This document shows positions 33,087-43,565 of a DNA stretch of 64,000 nt, one piece after another. The position numbers and the translations under genes were made by a program. Numbering within the stretch: the first letter of the stretch is position 1; every line of letters begins with the position of its first letter. The stretch lies in contig JAMWBK010000008.1 in NCBI GenBank assembly GCA_029953675.1, positions 777,001-841,000 on the forward strand, read 5' to 3'. The DNA comes from Rhodosorus marinus. Taxonomy: Eukaryota; Rhodophyta; Stylonematophyceae; Stylonematales; Stylonemataceae. The notes beneath the pieces were generated by a model. The model was not told the DNA's origin, did no database searches, and saw only the letters and a list, made by a program, of their open reading frames with translations.

Positions 33087-34901
33087 CTACGGATGCCATT
33101 TGTATGTTCCCGTGTACTTAAAGCCGACTCTCATAATCAGCTCATCTGCTTGCTCAGGGCCTCGAGAACCATACTCGTATGGTATGAGCTTGAACCTCTT
33201 ATCCTCAATGGACTTCAGGAGAGGCGTAAACACTTTCCAGGATTCCCTCAGCTCGTCATCCCGAACGAACGAGGACTTGTCTCCCCTCAACGTATCGAGG
33301 ATAAGTCTGGTGTACGCATCTGGGAGCTGTGAATACGTATCCTGAAAGCGCTTGTTATAGCTTAAATCCAATTCTGTAGTCACGATATCATTGGAAAGTC
33401 CTGGTTCCTTCACGTTTGTCTTCATGTAGATAGCCTCTCCTGGTTGCACGCGAACCACTAGTTCGTTGGCCGGTACATCAGTCTCAAACATAAAAGTTGA
33501 GGCAGGTGGGCGCTTGAACTGGATTCGGATTTCAGTTTTTCTCTCGTTCAGAGCCTTTCCAGCTCGCATGATAAAAGGCACACCATCCCACCTGGGGTTA
33601 TTGATGCGAAATACAACTACTGCATAGGTGGGTGTGACTGAGTCATCGGGAACTGTTTTATCCTCCTTGTACCCTGGTTCCTTCTCATTGCCCAAGTACT
33701 GCCCGAGGACAACCTCATCGAGTTGAACTGGATCGAACGCGCGGAGCACCTTGACCTTTTCATCTCTAACATGCTCGGAAATCTCGGAGCCTTCACCCGC
33801 GAACTTTGTCGGCGGTTCCATCGCAAAGAGGGTAAGCACCTGGCGACAGCAAAGGAAAGGTTCTTGTCCACTCAGTTTCACCAGTTTCTAGACGGACTCA
33901 GGTGCAACACCCAAGTACGCGTGAAGCATGATACCCACAACGCTTCAACGAACCTGAATTAGATGATTCTGCATGACGTCACGAATTATTCCGTACTGGT
34001 CGAAATAGCCTCCTCTTCCTTGCGTTCCAAAGTCTTCCTTGAAACTTATCATCACGCTGGAGATATGATTGCGATTCCATATGGGCTCCAGGAAGGTATT
34101 GGCAAATCGAAGGGAGGAGAGATTCTGCGTCATCTCCTTCCCCAAATAGTGATCGATTCTGTACACAATATCCTCGGTAAATATGGCAGACATGTCCCTG
34201 TCGAGCTGCTCGAAAGATTCGGAATCCTTTCCAAACGGCTTCTCCACGATGACACGAGTCCAACCTGTTGTACTCATCCCAACTTCCTATACGCGGTCGA
34301 CGGAAGGAAAACTGGTTTAGCTGCAATCAACCAAATTGCGTCAAGCGTTTTCAGTCCAGCTGATGCGACTTCACGATTAGCCCTGCTCGAGATACCTTGA
34401 TGATCGCTGCAACATCCGTAAACACGTTTGGTGGGATGGCAAAATAATAAACCCTGTTGGCCTTGGATGATGTTTGCTGGGCTTCGTGTGCCTCTAGCTT
34501 AGCTGCGGCTGCAGACATCGCCTTCGCGTCATCGTAGCCTCCCGAGGAATATATGCACAGCCGCAGAAAACTCTCTACTTGATCATCTGAGCCATGCTTT
34601 ATCAAAAACGGTCTCATCTTGTCCCTGAACTCATCATCACTCATTTTTGATCTCGCATACCCGCAGATCATATTACTGTCGGACAAGAAACCGGACGTGT
34701 ACAACGAGAACAAGGACGGATAGGTCTTCACAGCAAAATCCAGAAAATCAAACACGATTGACACGTCACAACATCAGTCTCCAGTCTCCACACGTCAAGG
34801 GATCGCCTACCACTTACCTTCTTCTTCGCCAAATCACCAGATGCGCCTATTACAACAACGCTGAGGGCTTCCTTCATGAAAGGAAATTCGTGCCCGGCCA
34901 T
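33087..34901 (-). CDS. G6PD: Glucose-6-phosphate 1-dehydrogenase, cytosolic type
   Basis: Four exons (34901-34818, 34725-34396, 34286-33954, 33839-33087), all joined in phase 0, encode 499 residues. It catalyses the NADP+-dependent oxidation of glucose 6-phosphate, the first step of the oxidative pentose phosphate pathway. Signatures: nucleotide-binding '[13 protein letters not shown]' at the N-terminus, '[14 protein letters not shown]', the active-site peptide 'RIDHYLGKE', '[10 protein letters not shown]' and '[17 protein letters not shown]'. There is no transit peptide before the Rossmann motif, so the cytosolic isoform is likely. The intron 1 acceptor is a weak GAAG, fixed by the fit to the family ('[17 protein letters not shown]'). 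The gene converges with the MBL-fold gene. Confidence 0.95.
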
Positions 34902-36814
34902 GGTTTTCGCGGATAGGAGAGCACAGTTAGCACTGAAACAAAAAACAGAAAGGGTAGACTTTCCAATCCAAAAATGTACCCCAGTTTTCTACCCCTCCTT
35001 CAAATTACCGTCCAACTTCACCCATCCCCTGCCAAACCCGTTCGAAGGCTGTCCTTTATGTACCTTTTGGGGATCAGCGTTTCCCATCGCTGCTCTTGAC
35101 CTATAACGCCAGACTCACGAAGAAGAACGACCAGAAACACACGGCCATGAGAAACTAGCGACAAATACTACCGTGAAACATACTCTTCACCTTCTCATTT
35201 TTGCGCCAAGGGGTAATAAAAATAACAAGCTCAGATATTTTGAGCTTCAATCCCCCGGGTGAGTTCAACTCTCGCCTGGACATAATTTCATTTATAAATT
35301 GTTTTAAAGTCCAGATACAATTGTTCACTTTTCATTTTTCATTTCGTACAAGAACGAGCTTTTTATAGGGGGAGCTATCCACTTTTTTCACCGGAATCAC
35401 ATGTACATCAAAAATACATATAAAACATGAAAATAATTTCTACACCTGATACCTTTCAGATGGCCAACGGATCCAGATTTTATCGTATGTGAAGTGACAA
35501 ACGTGCTTTTTTAATGACAATTTCGATTTTGTAAGTGGAATATATGAATAGGGATATGATTTAATTTGTATCACGCATCAGCGTACAATGGAATCCGTTA
35601 TCTAATGGGACAATAAACAGCTGGATAATCCGCGATGAGCACAGCCCGATAGTCCGGATTAATCCGGATTATCGGGCTGGCGCTTAATGTCCAACCTCGT
35701 TTATAACAGCGAGGTCGCTGCTGTTCTAGGCTTGCAATTTTGGGAGAGGCATAGGCCTTTCGGGAGAGAGTATTCGATCTTCAGAGAGAATGGATCTGTC
35801 CGTTTGCTTAGCCTCTGGGTTGGCTGCGAGGATGTTGTTTGATGAGGTAGAACCTACTGCATGTGCAGGTCTGGAAAATAGCCAGGATCTTAGCAACTGC
35901 AATGTCTTTTTTCGCGGCCTTGGGTAGGCACCGGCCGTGGGAAGAGGCTCTTCCAGAGGACAAGGTCGCTCTGTCGATTGACTAGCCTCCAGTCAACTGC
36001 TAGGATTTTCTAGATGAGCGGACGGAAGAGGTCTGGCGTGCGGCCAGGTATCCCAGATCCTAGTGTTAGCCCCGGACTGCTACCTGATCTGTGAGCTTCG
36101 ATTCCGTTTGCTGACTAGCCGCCGTCACTTCTGTGTGGCTCCGCTGCTCCCTCGCAAGAGCTTGGTCGTTTATTTTCTAGTATCCGAATATTCCCTATGT
36201 ACGCATGATTTCTCGGATTCAGGAAGCTGAACTCGCATCATTGCCCTGCTCTCTCGTACCGCGGGGGTGTTCGTCATCTGATTTTGCATGCCCGAGACCT
36301 CCCCTTGCAGATTCCACGCTAGAGATGAGCAGCTTGAGTCCCCGCCAGTTGGGTAGCAAGTATATCTTTATCCAGAATTCGAGTGAAGACATGCGCCTGC
36401 TCTTGCTGATGAGTGTGCAAGCTCGGTTATATGGAGAATCTCGATCTCTCATACGCAAAGTCAAGAGCCAACTCTGGAAGAAATCATGGGGTCTTAGGCC
36501 GAAGCTTACCGACGCAACTCTCGATGCATAGTGTGATCAGAGCTTGCCATAACGTCGCCGCTCGAAAAGATCCACGTTTGCTGAGTTTCCTCTCCGAGTC
36601 CGCAGCACCGATGCAGCGAGTCTATCTCCCTCCGGCCTCATTTCCTAATGCTGAGCTAAGGTGGCATGCAACGATTTGAACGTAAGAGGATTAGTTGGCT
36701 ACGGTTTAACGCAGTTGGCGAAGATTGGAATCCTAGCGGATATGCATTGGTAAATATTCATCAACTGTTTTCAACGCCGTCGTCAAATATCTCGGGGAGC
36801 TCTTTAATAATTGT
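34902..36814. other. Intergenic gap between G6PDH and the gag fragment
   Basis: 1.9 kb, AT-rich from about 35200 to 35600. It contains a 36-base near-perfect palindrome at 35643-35678. The frames around 36205-36679 are unrecognised; they may be eroded retroelement sequence downstream of the gag fragment, but no reverse transcriptase or integrase motif was found. Confidence 0.5.
35643..35678. repeat. 36-base near-perfect palindrome
   Basis: The sequence reads AGCCCGATAGTCCGGATT then AATCCGGATTATCGGGCT. The arms are reverse complements with a single mismatch and no loop. It could form a cruciform or bind a dimeric protein, and could also be the end or footprint of a mobile element. The flanks show no obvious duplication. 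Confidence 0.75.
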
Positions 36815-37393
36815 CTACTTGTACTGTTGCAAAATACGATTAGCCACTGAATCCCAGACCAGGTTGTCAAGGGAAGAACTGCAGATCAAGGCATGAGCCA
36901 CATTTACCTGCGGGTTGTCCCTCAACGAGTTGTAAAGGAGGCCAACTTTGAAAACCTCAGGAAAGGGAGTTTCGCATATATACTCAAAGTTGTAAAACTT
37001 CCGCTCAAACCACTCCACAACCGATGGGACACTCTCGCCCGGCTTCAACTTTCTCGAAAACAACTCCGCCTCGAGTTTCAGAAGCGCATGAACGGTTCTC
37101 GGAGCGTACGTCTGACACAAGAGGTCCCTTATGGCCTTCGGATCATCCAGGCCGCTCACCAATCTAAGCGCCTCTGCAGTTAGCCCCTGTAGTAGCCATG
37201 CTGCCGCAAAAGCCCTCCGAGCTTCCCATTCTTCAGCAGGCTCAACCTCTTCAGGTAGTTTCTCAGACCCATCGAAAAAGCCCCATAGGTCCAAGCCAAG
37301 TACGAAACATCTGAACTTTGTGTCAAAAATCGGGAAATCGTCTGGGTTCCCACTGAACCTCGGGGGATGGTTAACCAAGTTCCCCGCTTGCAT
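36815..37393 (-). pseudogene. Copia-type LTR retrotransposon gag fragment
   Basis: Open frame of 192 residues resembling the gag domain of Ty1/Copia elements (UBN2-like). It starts 'NHPPRFSGNPDDFPIFDTKF' and contains 'WLLQGLTAEALRLVSGLDD', 'LLKLEAELFSRKLKPGESV' and 'VEWFERKFYNFEYICETPF'. Gag would form the virus-like particle shell of the retrotransposon. No zinc knuckle, protease, integrase or reverse transcriptase follows on the minus strand, and no LTR pair was seen, so this looks like a remnant. The frame itself is intact, so a captured (domesticated) gag cannot be excluded. Confidence 0.7.
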
Positions 37394-38083
37394 CTTCGCT
37401 TACGCGATTTCGGTGGCAGATCCAGTTAGGACCTCGCCTTGCTAACCGTCTATCGCGATTTTTTCCATCAAACACTCGGCTCTTGCCATCACAAAACCCA
37501 AGCCTCTTTCAAGTCCAGTTGATCCTTCAGCTGTCCCACAACGATCGTAGGCGACCACCGCCCCATCCCCAAGCATGTCAAATGCGCCAAAGGGGATGGA
37601 GCGAGGAGAGGCTCAATAGATCGAGGGAAAAAATCCGTTCTTGAGTTCCGCGCTATGGACTGTTACCGATGAACTTCATAAAGAAAGGGAGCAGAGTTGC
37701 CGAAGGCTCCTGTCTGATATCGCCAGCATCGACCTAAGATCTCATCATTCGATGAGATCTTCAAGCTGTCCAAATACTCCCTCAAGTCTCTCTCGCTTGA
37801 GATTCTTGATCAGATCCAGCTTGGAGGTTACATTTTAGAATCTCTAGAAAAGCTCTATGACTTCATCTTCACTACAAAATCTAAGCCTCCTAAGTACACA
37901 TCTATCGTCCCGGCGGAGAGGTAAGACAACTTCCAGATTAGCCTTGCTAGTGGATCCTGGGAGGAGGAAAGGAATGTCTTGGGGCAGTTGGAGAACGTTA
38001 GAACCGTAGACCTTTAGGAGAGAATTCTTTATTTAATAAGAAATCCATCTGCTGGAGTAAAGAAAGACGTCCTTAGCATCAAA
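37394..38083. other. Gap between the gag fragment and prefoldin 5
   Basis: Contains an unrecognised open stretch at 37719-37924 (listed separately). The segment right of 37394 would be the 5' side of the gag element; no LTR or primer-binding site was recognised there. The right end is the presumed prefoldin promoter. Confidence 0.45.
37719..37924 (+). pseudogene. Unrecognised coding-like remnant
   Basis: An open stretch of about 67 codons without an ATG reads 'FDEIFKLSKYSLKSLSLEIL' and ends near 'YTSIVPAER', just before a GTAAGA that could be a splice donor. Its regular hydrophobic spacing suggests real protein sequence, perhaps from a mobile element or an old gene, but I recognise no family. 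The frame is closed on both sides. Confidence 0.25.
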
Positions 38084-38745
38084 ATGGAGGTACGAAGAAT
38101 GGATCCGGACGTTTGATCCCTGTTTTTTTGTCTAATAGCGTCTGAAGAATTTTTTTGGTGTGTTTATCTGCGACCACGGGTGACTTCTCCGTCGGATATT
38201 AGTCTCAAGAAGGTACGCTACCCTTAGGAAGTCTGAACATTGAGCAGCTACAGAATGTCCAAAAGTCAACCGAGCAGGAAGTACAGTCGTTGACTGAGCA
38301 GTTGACACAGCTGACGACGGCCCAGCAGCGGATACTTTCTAGTAAGCGACTTGCAAAGGAGTTCGGAAAGCAACCAGAAGGAAAGGAGATCTTGTTGCCC
38401 CTTTCCGGATCTGTATATGTGCAGGGGAAACTTTGTGACACATCCACTGCAATGGTTGATCTGGGTACTGGGTACTATGCTTTGGTACGACTGAACCTTG
38501 ACACTCACGGAGATGTGTCATAGCGATGAAGATCAGGTTCTGACAGGTTCTCGTTTTTGTGTTCGTCCTCCCCACAGAAAACGTTAGAGGAAGCCGAGGA
38601 GTACTTTCAGCGTCGAGCTGCGGTGATTAAGGACAACGTAGACAAAGGCACGCAAGCACTAGTGCAACGTAGACAAATGTATGAAGCGGTAACATCAGTA
38701 TTGCAACAGAAGATGGCTGCCGCGCAAAGACAGGGCGCCTCTTGA
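38084..38745 (+). CDS. PFDN5: Prefoldin subunit 5
   Basis: Three exons (38084-38089, 38203-38484, 38578-38745) give 151 residues, the usual size. The two coiled-coil arms ('LNIEQLQNVQKSTEQEVQSL' and the stretch from 'KTLEEAEEYFQRRAAVI') flank the hairpin core 'EILLPLSGSVYVQGKL...LGTGYYAL'. It is an alpha-type subunit of the cytosolic prefoldin chaperone, which hands unfolded actin and tubulin to the CCT chaperonin. The first exon is inferred to encode only Met-Glu before a GTACGA donor; an alternative is ATG 38099 with a GTTTGA donor, adding two residues. Exons 2 and 3 are firm. It ends only 138 bases from the converging Deg-like gene. Confidence 0.88.
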
Positions 38746-38883
38746 GCGGACCCTTTATGTTTCGTTTCCTAATCGACAACAATACGACAAATAATACGCA
38801 ATATCCAAACAAGAATTTGGTGAGGATGCTCCTCCGTCCCCCGGCTTTAACACTGACTATCCCTCCCAGACGAAGCGCACCGT

Positions 38884-40543
38884 TCACTCGCGCCTAGCAG
38901 AGCGCAGATTGTAAGCGTCCAATACTCTCCTTGTAGACGACTCTAAGCAGTTGGTTTCCATCACAATTTGAAGTCCACACAACAGTCTGAAGGTCGTAAA
39001 ACTGTCAGGGACGACCTGTAAGCTTCGCCTCAGCTCCGTAAGCGATGTGACCTTGGCCCCGTTGACAGAATCCAGTACGCTGTGGCGGATGCCAACATAC
39101 CCAACGGTGGATATGTCAGGTAAAACTTCGCTGAGGACTACCGCGGCAAAAGATTCTTCCGATCCTGTGAGTGCCATCAACGACGATGGGGCTACAAGTC
39201 GCCAGGATTCACCGAACTCCTTCAAATACTCAGCAGACAGGTCAGTAAAAACCAGCCCTGCAACCACTTCAAAGTCTGGCCACGGAGACTCGGACGGGAG
39301 TTGATTCCCGTACCAACCCCTCGCAATCCACGGCCTGCCAAACGAATACTGCTCCAGTCAGTGTTTGCCGCGCGTACGAACGCAAGCGGTCTATCCTCCC
39401 GAAACCAGTCTTCCACGAGTGGTCGACGCTCGATTGGAAAGAGCCGAGCCACGACAACTTCACTACAACTTACTCTAGCTGAACCTTCTGTTCATAGGTG
39501 TTTCCATCTCGAAGCATGGTCACAGCTATGCTATCGCCCGGGGAGAGACATGACGCCAAGTAGTCAGGAAAGACCAAAGCCTTCTCAAAGCCGGCGCCAG
39601 ACAGAGATCCATCAGCGTTAACCTTGTGCTCTGCGATTCTTAGGAGAACCTCTTCAGTCTGGTGAAATCGTCGCGTGCTGAGATTTTAGTTTCACGAATA
39701 CGAAACCGCAGAGGATCTGTGGATAGTTTCAAGCTCCGGAGGCTGCAAGAACACACCTCGGTCTTATTTCGCCCAATCACAAGTGAGCCTTCATTCATCT
39801 CGTTCAAGTTCAAGTATTCTCTCAGACTCCGGTTCGTCGCTGCCTGGAGCTTGAATGGAAGGCTGGCAGGTCCGATCAGGCTTCCCGCTCTGCACTGATT
39901 GAGAAACGCTTTAACCAGGGTACTGGGGACGATCTCTAGGGTAGGTGGAATGTCATCATCGCCCTCATCAAAGGCGCATACGATGCCTGCAAGGCTATTT
40001 CCTTCCTGCAAATTTTCGTTGAGGAGCTGTTAACATTGGTCTTAGATTCTGCGTGAACTAGTATCGCCGTTTTCTTACATCGACAACGATGCCGAATTGT
40101 TCTTCTGGGTCAAGGTACGATGGCGCAGTGGCATCGAAACGATATCTACCACCTTCGTTGTGTATTCCGAGGAAGGAAGTTCCGAACTTTACCTGAAGGC
40201 CACTACCTCTCACCGCCGCAGACGCCGTCAGAAGAGCACCAGCACTTGGAAGCGCATCCGATACGGTAAACCAGTTGTTCTGGACTACGTCGACATCCAA
40301 CAGGGCCAGGTCATAGCCTTCAGAACCAGCCACAACTCTAGCTGACCTCCCATCAACCCGTGTGAGCCTCGAATTCTTCACAGACTTGAAATGCGTCAAT
40401 AAACTACTCCTTCCCACCCACACCCCAGCAGTGCTCCGGCACTCAGTTCGGTATCCGGCATGAGGTCTATGGTACGAAACTACTCCAATGTGCGACTCCA
40501 CCTTCGCCAGTGTCCATGATCCCAACGCCAACGCAAGAATCAT
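38884..40543 (-). CDS. Deg/HtrA-like protein with degenerate active site
   Basis: Proposed exons 40543-40079, 40026-39757, 39658-39474 and 39334-38884 keep one frame and give 456 residues. The layout follows plant Deg2/9/10-type proteases: a trypsin-like domain, a PDZ-like region ('SLSPGDSIAVTMLRDG' at the end of the first PDZ core) and the typical C-terminal part ('VVAGLVFTDLSAEYL', 'VVLSEVLPDISTVGY', 'DAYNLRSARRE'). The Asp of the triad is kept ('YDLALLDVD'). Where relatives have LTNAHxV this protein reads 'LTHFKSV', and in place of GNSGGP it reads 'EEQFGI', so His and Ser appear lost. Exon 2 may start at 40005 instead; the first intron is only 51-73 bases. A pseudo-protease with a scaffold role is the inference. 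Confidence 0.72.
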
Positions 40544-41415
40544 GTCAAACCTTCCAGCGTTTACATGATCTGAACGTCCATCATAGACAAGATAAACGGA
40601 CTGCTAAGTAGCGACGGCGCCTCTGCATTCTGCAACCTTCCTGCTCTACTCCAACCTGACTGATGTGCTCCATGCCCAGACATTTTCCACAGGATCCCCG
40701 AAGAGGCTTGAGCTTCTGTAAATCCTGTAAAATTATTCCAGGATGAGGCGCATTGGATTGATGCTGTTCAGCACGATCAACAAAGCATACGGCATTCGGG
40801 CTGCTTCCATGCTCGAATCCAAACTGCCTTTTTGCCTAAACCGCTGTCGACAGTGGTTTCCCGAAGAAGTTCAATCGTCTGTAAGTGATGGAGACTGAAC
40901 TTAAAACCCCATTGCGTAAGATCATTTTGGGATGAGGAGGATTCGGTTAACGCTGGTTAGCACGATCAACACGTTCGTCAAGTGATAATCATTCAAGTTG
41001 CACAACGGGACTGAACGAGGAACTGACTGGACGAAAACGCAATTCATGCAGTTGGAGTACATCTCCAGCAGAAGTCAGCTTGATACGCCGACTTCCAGTT
41101 TGAAGTCCGTGGTTTGTCCGTCTTGGCGACCTCGTTTTTAACCTCGCCAACAGCTCATATGGTGAAATGAAAATTTCTAGACTTTACTTACAAGGAGAGC
41201 AGAACTACCTATGGGCTCAGCTCTCAATCAAGTTCCCTGGTGAACAAAAAGCGCGCTCCGCAAGGTGCGGGAGGAACACGCACAGCAGCTATTCTATTAT
41301 TGACACATGTCTGACTAATAAGCAAAACCCGGAGAGCACTAAAACCCGAGCCCACCCGGTAAAACGAATTTAAAGCTGCACCGCAGAAATGCGTACCAAA
41401 GGGCGTAATGAATGT
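40544..41415. other. Intergenic gap between the Deg-like and ETF-alpha genes
   Basis: Carries a two-copy diverged tandem repeat (40697-40975). No gene supported. It is the 5' side of the Deg-like gene and the 3' side of ETF-alpha. Confidence 0.5.
40697..40975. repeat. Two diverged tandem units of about 165-190 bases
   Basis: Both copies start CCCGAAGA (40698 and 40860), continue through TTCTGTAA/GTCTGTAA and GGGATGAGG/AGGATGAGG, and end in AGCACGATCAACA (40771 and 40960). An insertion of about 27 bases in copy 2 changes the spacing. Confidence 0.65.
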
Positions 41416-42417
41416 CTACTTCTTCAGTGCGCTTGTCAGCTCTGGAACGGCTTCAAAAAGGTCTGAAACGAGCCCGTAATCCGCGACGGTGAAAATCGGT
41501 GCCTCTGGATCCTTGTTGATAGCGACAATTGTCTTCGAGTCTTTCATTCCCGCCAAGTGTTGGACGGCGCCGCTCAGGCCAACAGCTATATACAGCTCAG
41601 GAGCCACGACCTTACCAGTTTGTCCCACCTGCATATCGTTCGGACAGTACCCATCGTCAACCGCTGCACGAGTAGCGCCGACCGCGCCGCTCATCGTATC
41701 CGCTAGCTCCTCAATGAGTCGGAAATTATCACCGCTCTTCAAACCACGCCCACCAGAAACAACGACGCGGGCGGAGGTAAGCTCAGGTCTTTCGCCAGAA
41801 TCCGTCAGTTGCTCAGATTCCCAAGAAGAAAGCTTGTTCTCTTCGTCAGAAGTGAGCGTCACTTTCTCAAATTCAGTGGTATCACCCTCACTTTTCCCAA
41901 ATGCAGTACCACGAACAGTAATGACCTGAACTGCGTCAGATGACTTCACCCTCGCCAACGCATTTCCGGCGTAGATCGGTCGGACGTATTCGTTTGATCC
42001 TTCGACGGACACGATGTCCGAAACTTGAGAGGAGTCCAGCTTGGCTGCGACTCTTGGCATTACGTTCTTACCGAACGTAGTAGCTGCGGCAAGCAAGTGC
42101 GTGAAAGAGTTCTCTTTCTGCAGCTTGAGCACCACAGGAGCGAGCGTTTCAGCGACCGGGTTCTTCATCCCAGAACCAGCTGCTACAAAAACTTTTCCTA
42201 CGCCACTTGGTGCAGACTTGACGTCAGAGCCTTCTCCGCAAACAAGCATAGAAACAGACCCAGATCCGACAGCACGTTTCGCTGCAACAACTGCCGCAAC
42301 GGAGTTGCCATCAATTATACCCCCGCTCGCCTCAGCAACCACCAAAGCATGCATCCGCCGTCGAAGCTCACCGATCTCACTAAGCGACCTCCTCAAAACT
42401 CCTGGATATCGAAACAT
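41416..42417 (-). CDS. ETFA: Electron transfer flavoprotein alpha subunit, mitochondrial
   Basis: Single exon of 333 residues. The Arg-rich start '[20 protein letters not shown]' fits a mitochondrial presequence. The N-terminal domain begins '[12 protein letters not shown]'. The C-terminal FAD-binding domain is well conserved: '[17 protein letters not shown]', '[18 protein letters not shown]', '[19 protein letters not shown]', '[20 protein letters not shown]' and '[15 protein letters not shown]'. With the beta subunit it takes electrons from acyl-CoA and amino-acid dehydrogenases in the matrix and passes them to ETF-ubiquinone oxidoreductase. It is intronless although most other genes here are split. 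It is divergently oriented to the EF-hand gene. Confidence 0.96.
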   Translation of the reverse strand: MFRYPGVLRRSLSEIGELRRRMHALVVAEASGGIIDGNSVAAVVAAKRAVGSGSVSMLVCGEGSDVKSAPSGVGKVFVAAGSGMKNPVAETLAPVVLKLQKENSFTHLLAAATTFGKNVMPRVAAKLDSSQVSDIVSVEGSNEYVRPIYAGNALARVKSSDAVQVITVRGTAFGKSEGDTTEFEKVTLTSDEENKLSSWESEQLTDSGERPELTSARVVVSGGRGLKSGDNFRLIEELADTMSGAVGATRAAVDDGYCPNDMQVGQTGKVVAPELYIAVGLSGAVQHLAGMKDSKTIVAINKDPEAPIFTVADYGLVSDLFEAVPELTSALKK

Positions 42418-43466
42418 GATGCTTTGATGTCTTCAGCTCATTAACTCAATTGCTTCAAATCTTTGACCAGCACTACCTGTTCCACCCCGTCTCTACAAAA
42501 CACATCACGACTTCTCGAAGCCATTAAAAACATATCGATGGAAGCCATATCCAAAAACCAAATCGCTTTCAACCGAGAAAGGAGGAGATTTGGGGCTGCG
42601 ATGAGGTCCAGTACGGCCGATCACTAGCGAAAACAGTCATGGATAAATCGATAATAATCGTAAACGAACGAATACTTTCAACAAGCGCTCCTCGCTTCTG
42701 GTTTCTACAGCCATGACATCCATCCACATCCAACTCTACCAGGTCCAGTAGGTTGAGCCGGGGTGGGTTCAGGGATTGACTGAAGGTAAAAAGAGAACAA
42801 GAACAAGGTCTTCTTTACTCCCGCACGTCAGTATCTCCTCCAAGTACTCCTGACTGGAGTAATCGTCTTACTCTACCAAGCCTCTACTAGCAGACCTAAA
42901 CCAAGCCTCAACAGACTCCTTACAATGATACCCCAAAAATATTTAAAACTCAAACACCTCTCCAAACCCCAAAAAATTGACTTTTTAAAGGACAGCCTGT
43001 TCCAAACAAAGAGACAGACTGTCGTATTAGTACTCAATTGAATTCAGTAAAACCATAACGACAGACTGTCCCCTGAGAAAGACAGACTGTCGTTTTGATT
43101 AGCTTCAGTGGGTTTCGAGTGAAACCGTTTTTTGGTGGGAAGTCTTCATAACGGTAAGGATGTGGGCAGGTTGTGTACAGATAACAACTCTCTCTAGAAG
43201 TCTATCGACTGGATGGTGAGGTTGTTCTTATGAATAGGAGGCGACTCATGTTGAGGTGGGGACGTTTCAGAGTGATCTGAGTGTAGAATATCAAGGCGCG
43301 TTGTTTCTCCTTTTTGCGCGGGTTTTCTACGGATTGGCGGGAGGGGTGGGGGAGGGGGAGGTTGGTGTGCTTGGTTTTAGTGTTTGTTGTGTCTGGGTGT
43401 TTACGCGAGGATTGTCGTTGGGTTTCTTTTCTTGAGGGTTATCGTCCGGTGATCAAGTGAGGAACA
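42418..43466. promoter_or_regulatory. Divergent promoter region of ETFA and the EF-hand gene, with three GACAGACTGTC palindromes
   Basis: 1.05 kb between two divergent start codons. It contains three exact copies of the 11-base palindrome GACAGACTGTC (43013-43023, 43060-43070, 43081-43091) and a near copy GGACAGCCTGTTCC (42990-43003), all within about 100 bases. No gene in the gap. The clustering makes a regulatory site plausible, without other evidence. Confidence 0.45.
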
Positions 43467-43512
43467 ATGGTGCGGATTCTGAAAGACAGTTCCACTGGTT
43501 TGTAGCTGAGTG

Positions 43513-43565
<53 letters not shown>

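Noticed and set aside
39370-39480. Apparent frameshifts in the Deg-like gene
   Set aside because: Three segments lie in three frames, but an intron from 39473 to 39335 with a GTAAGT donor and a CAG acceptor restores one frame and matches the family, so no frameshift is needed.
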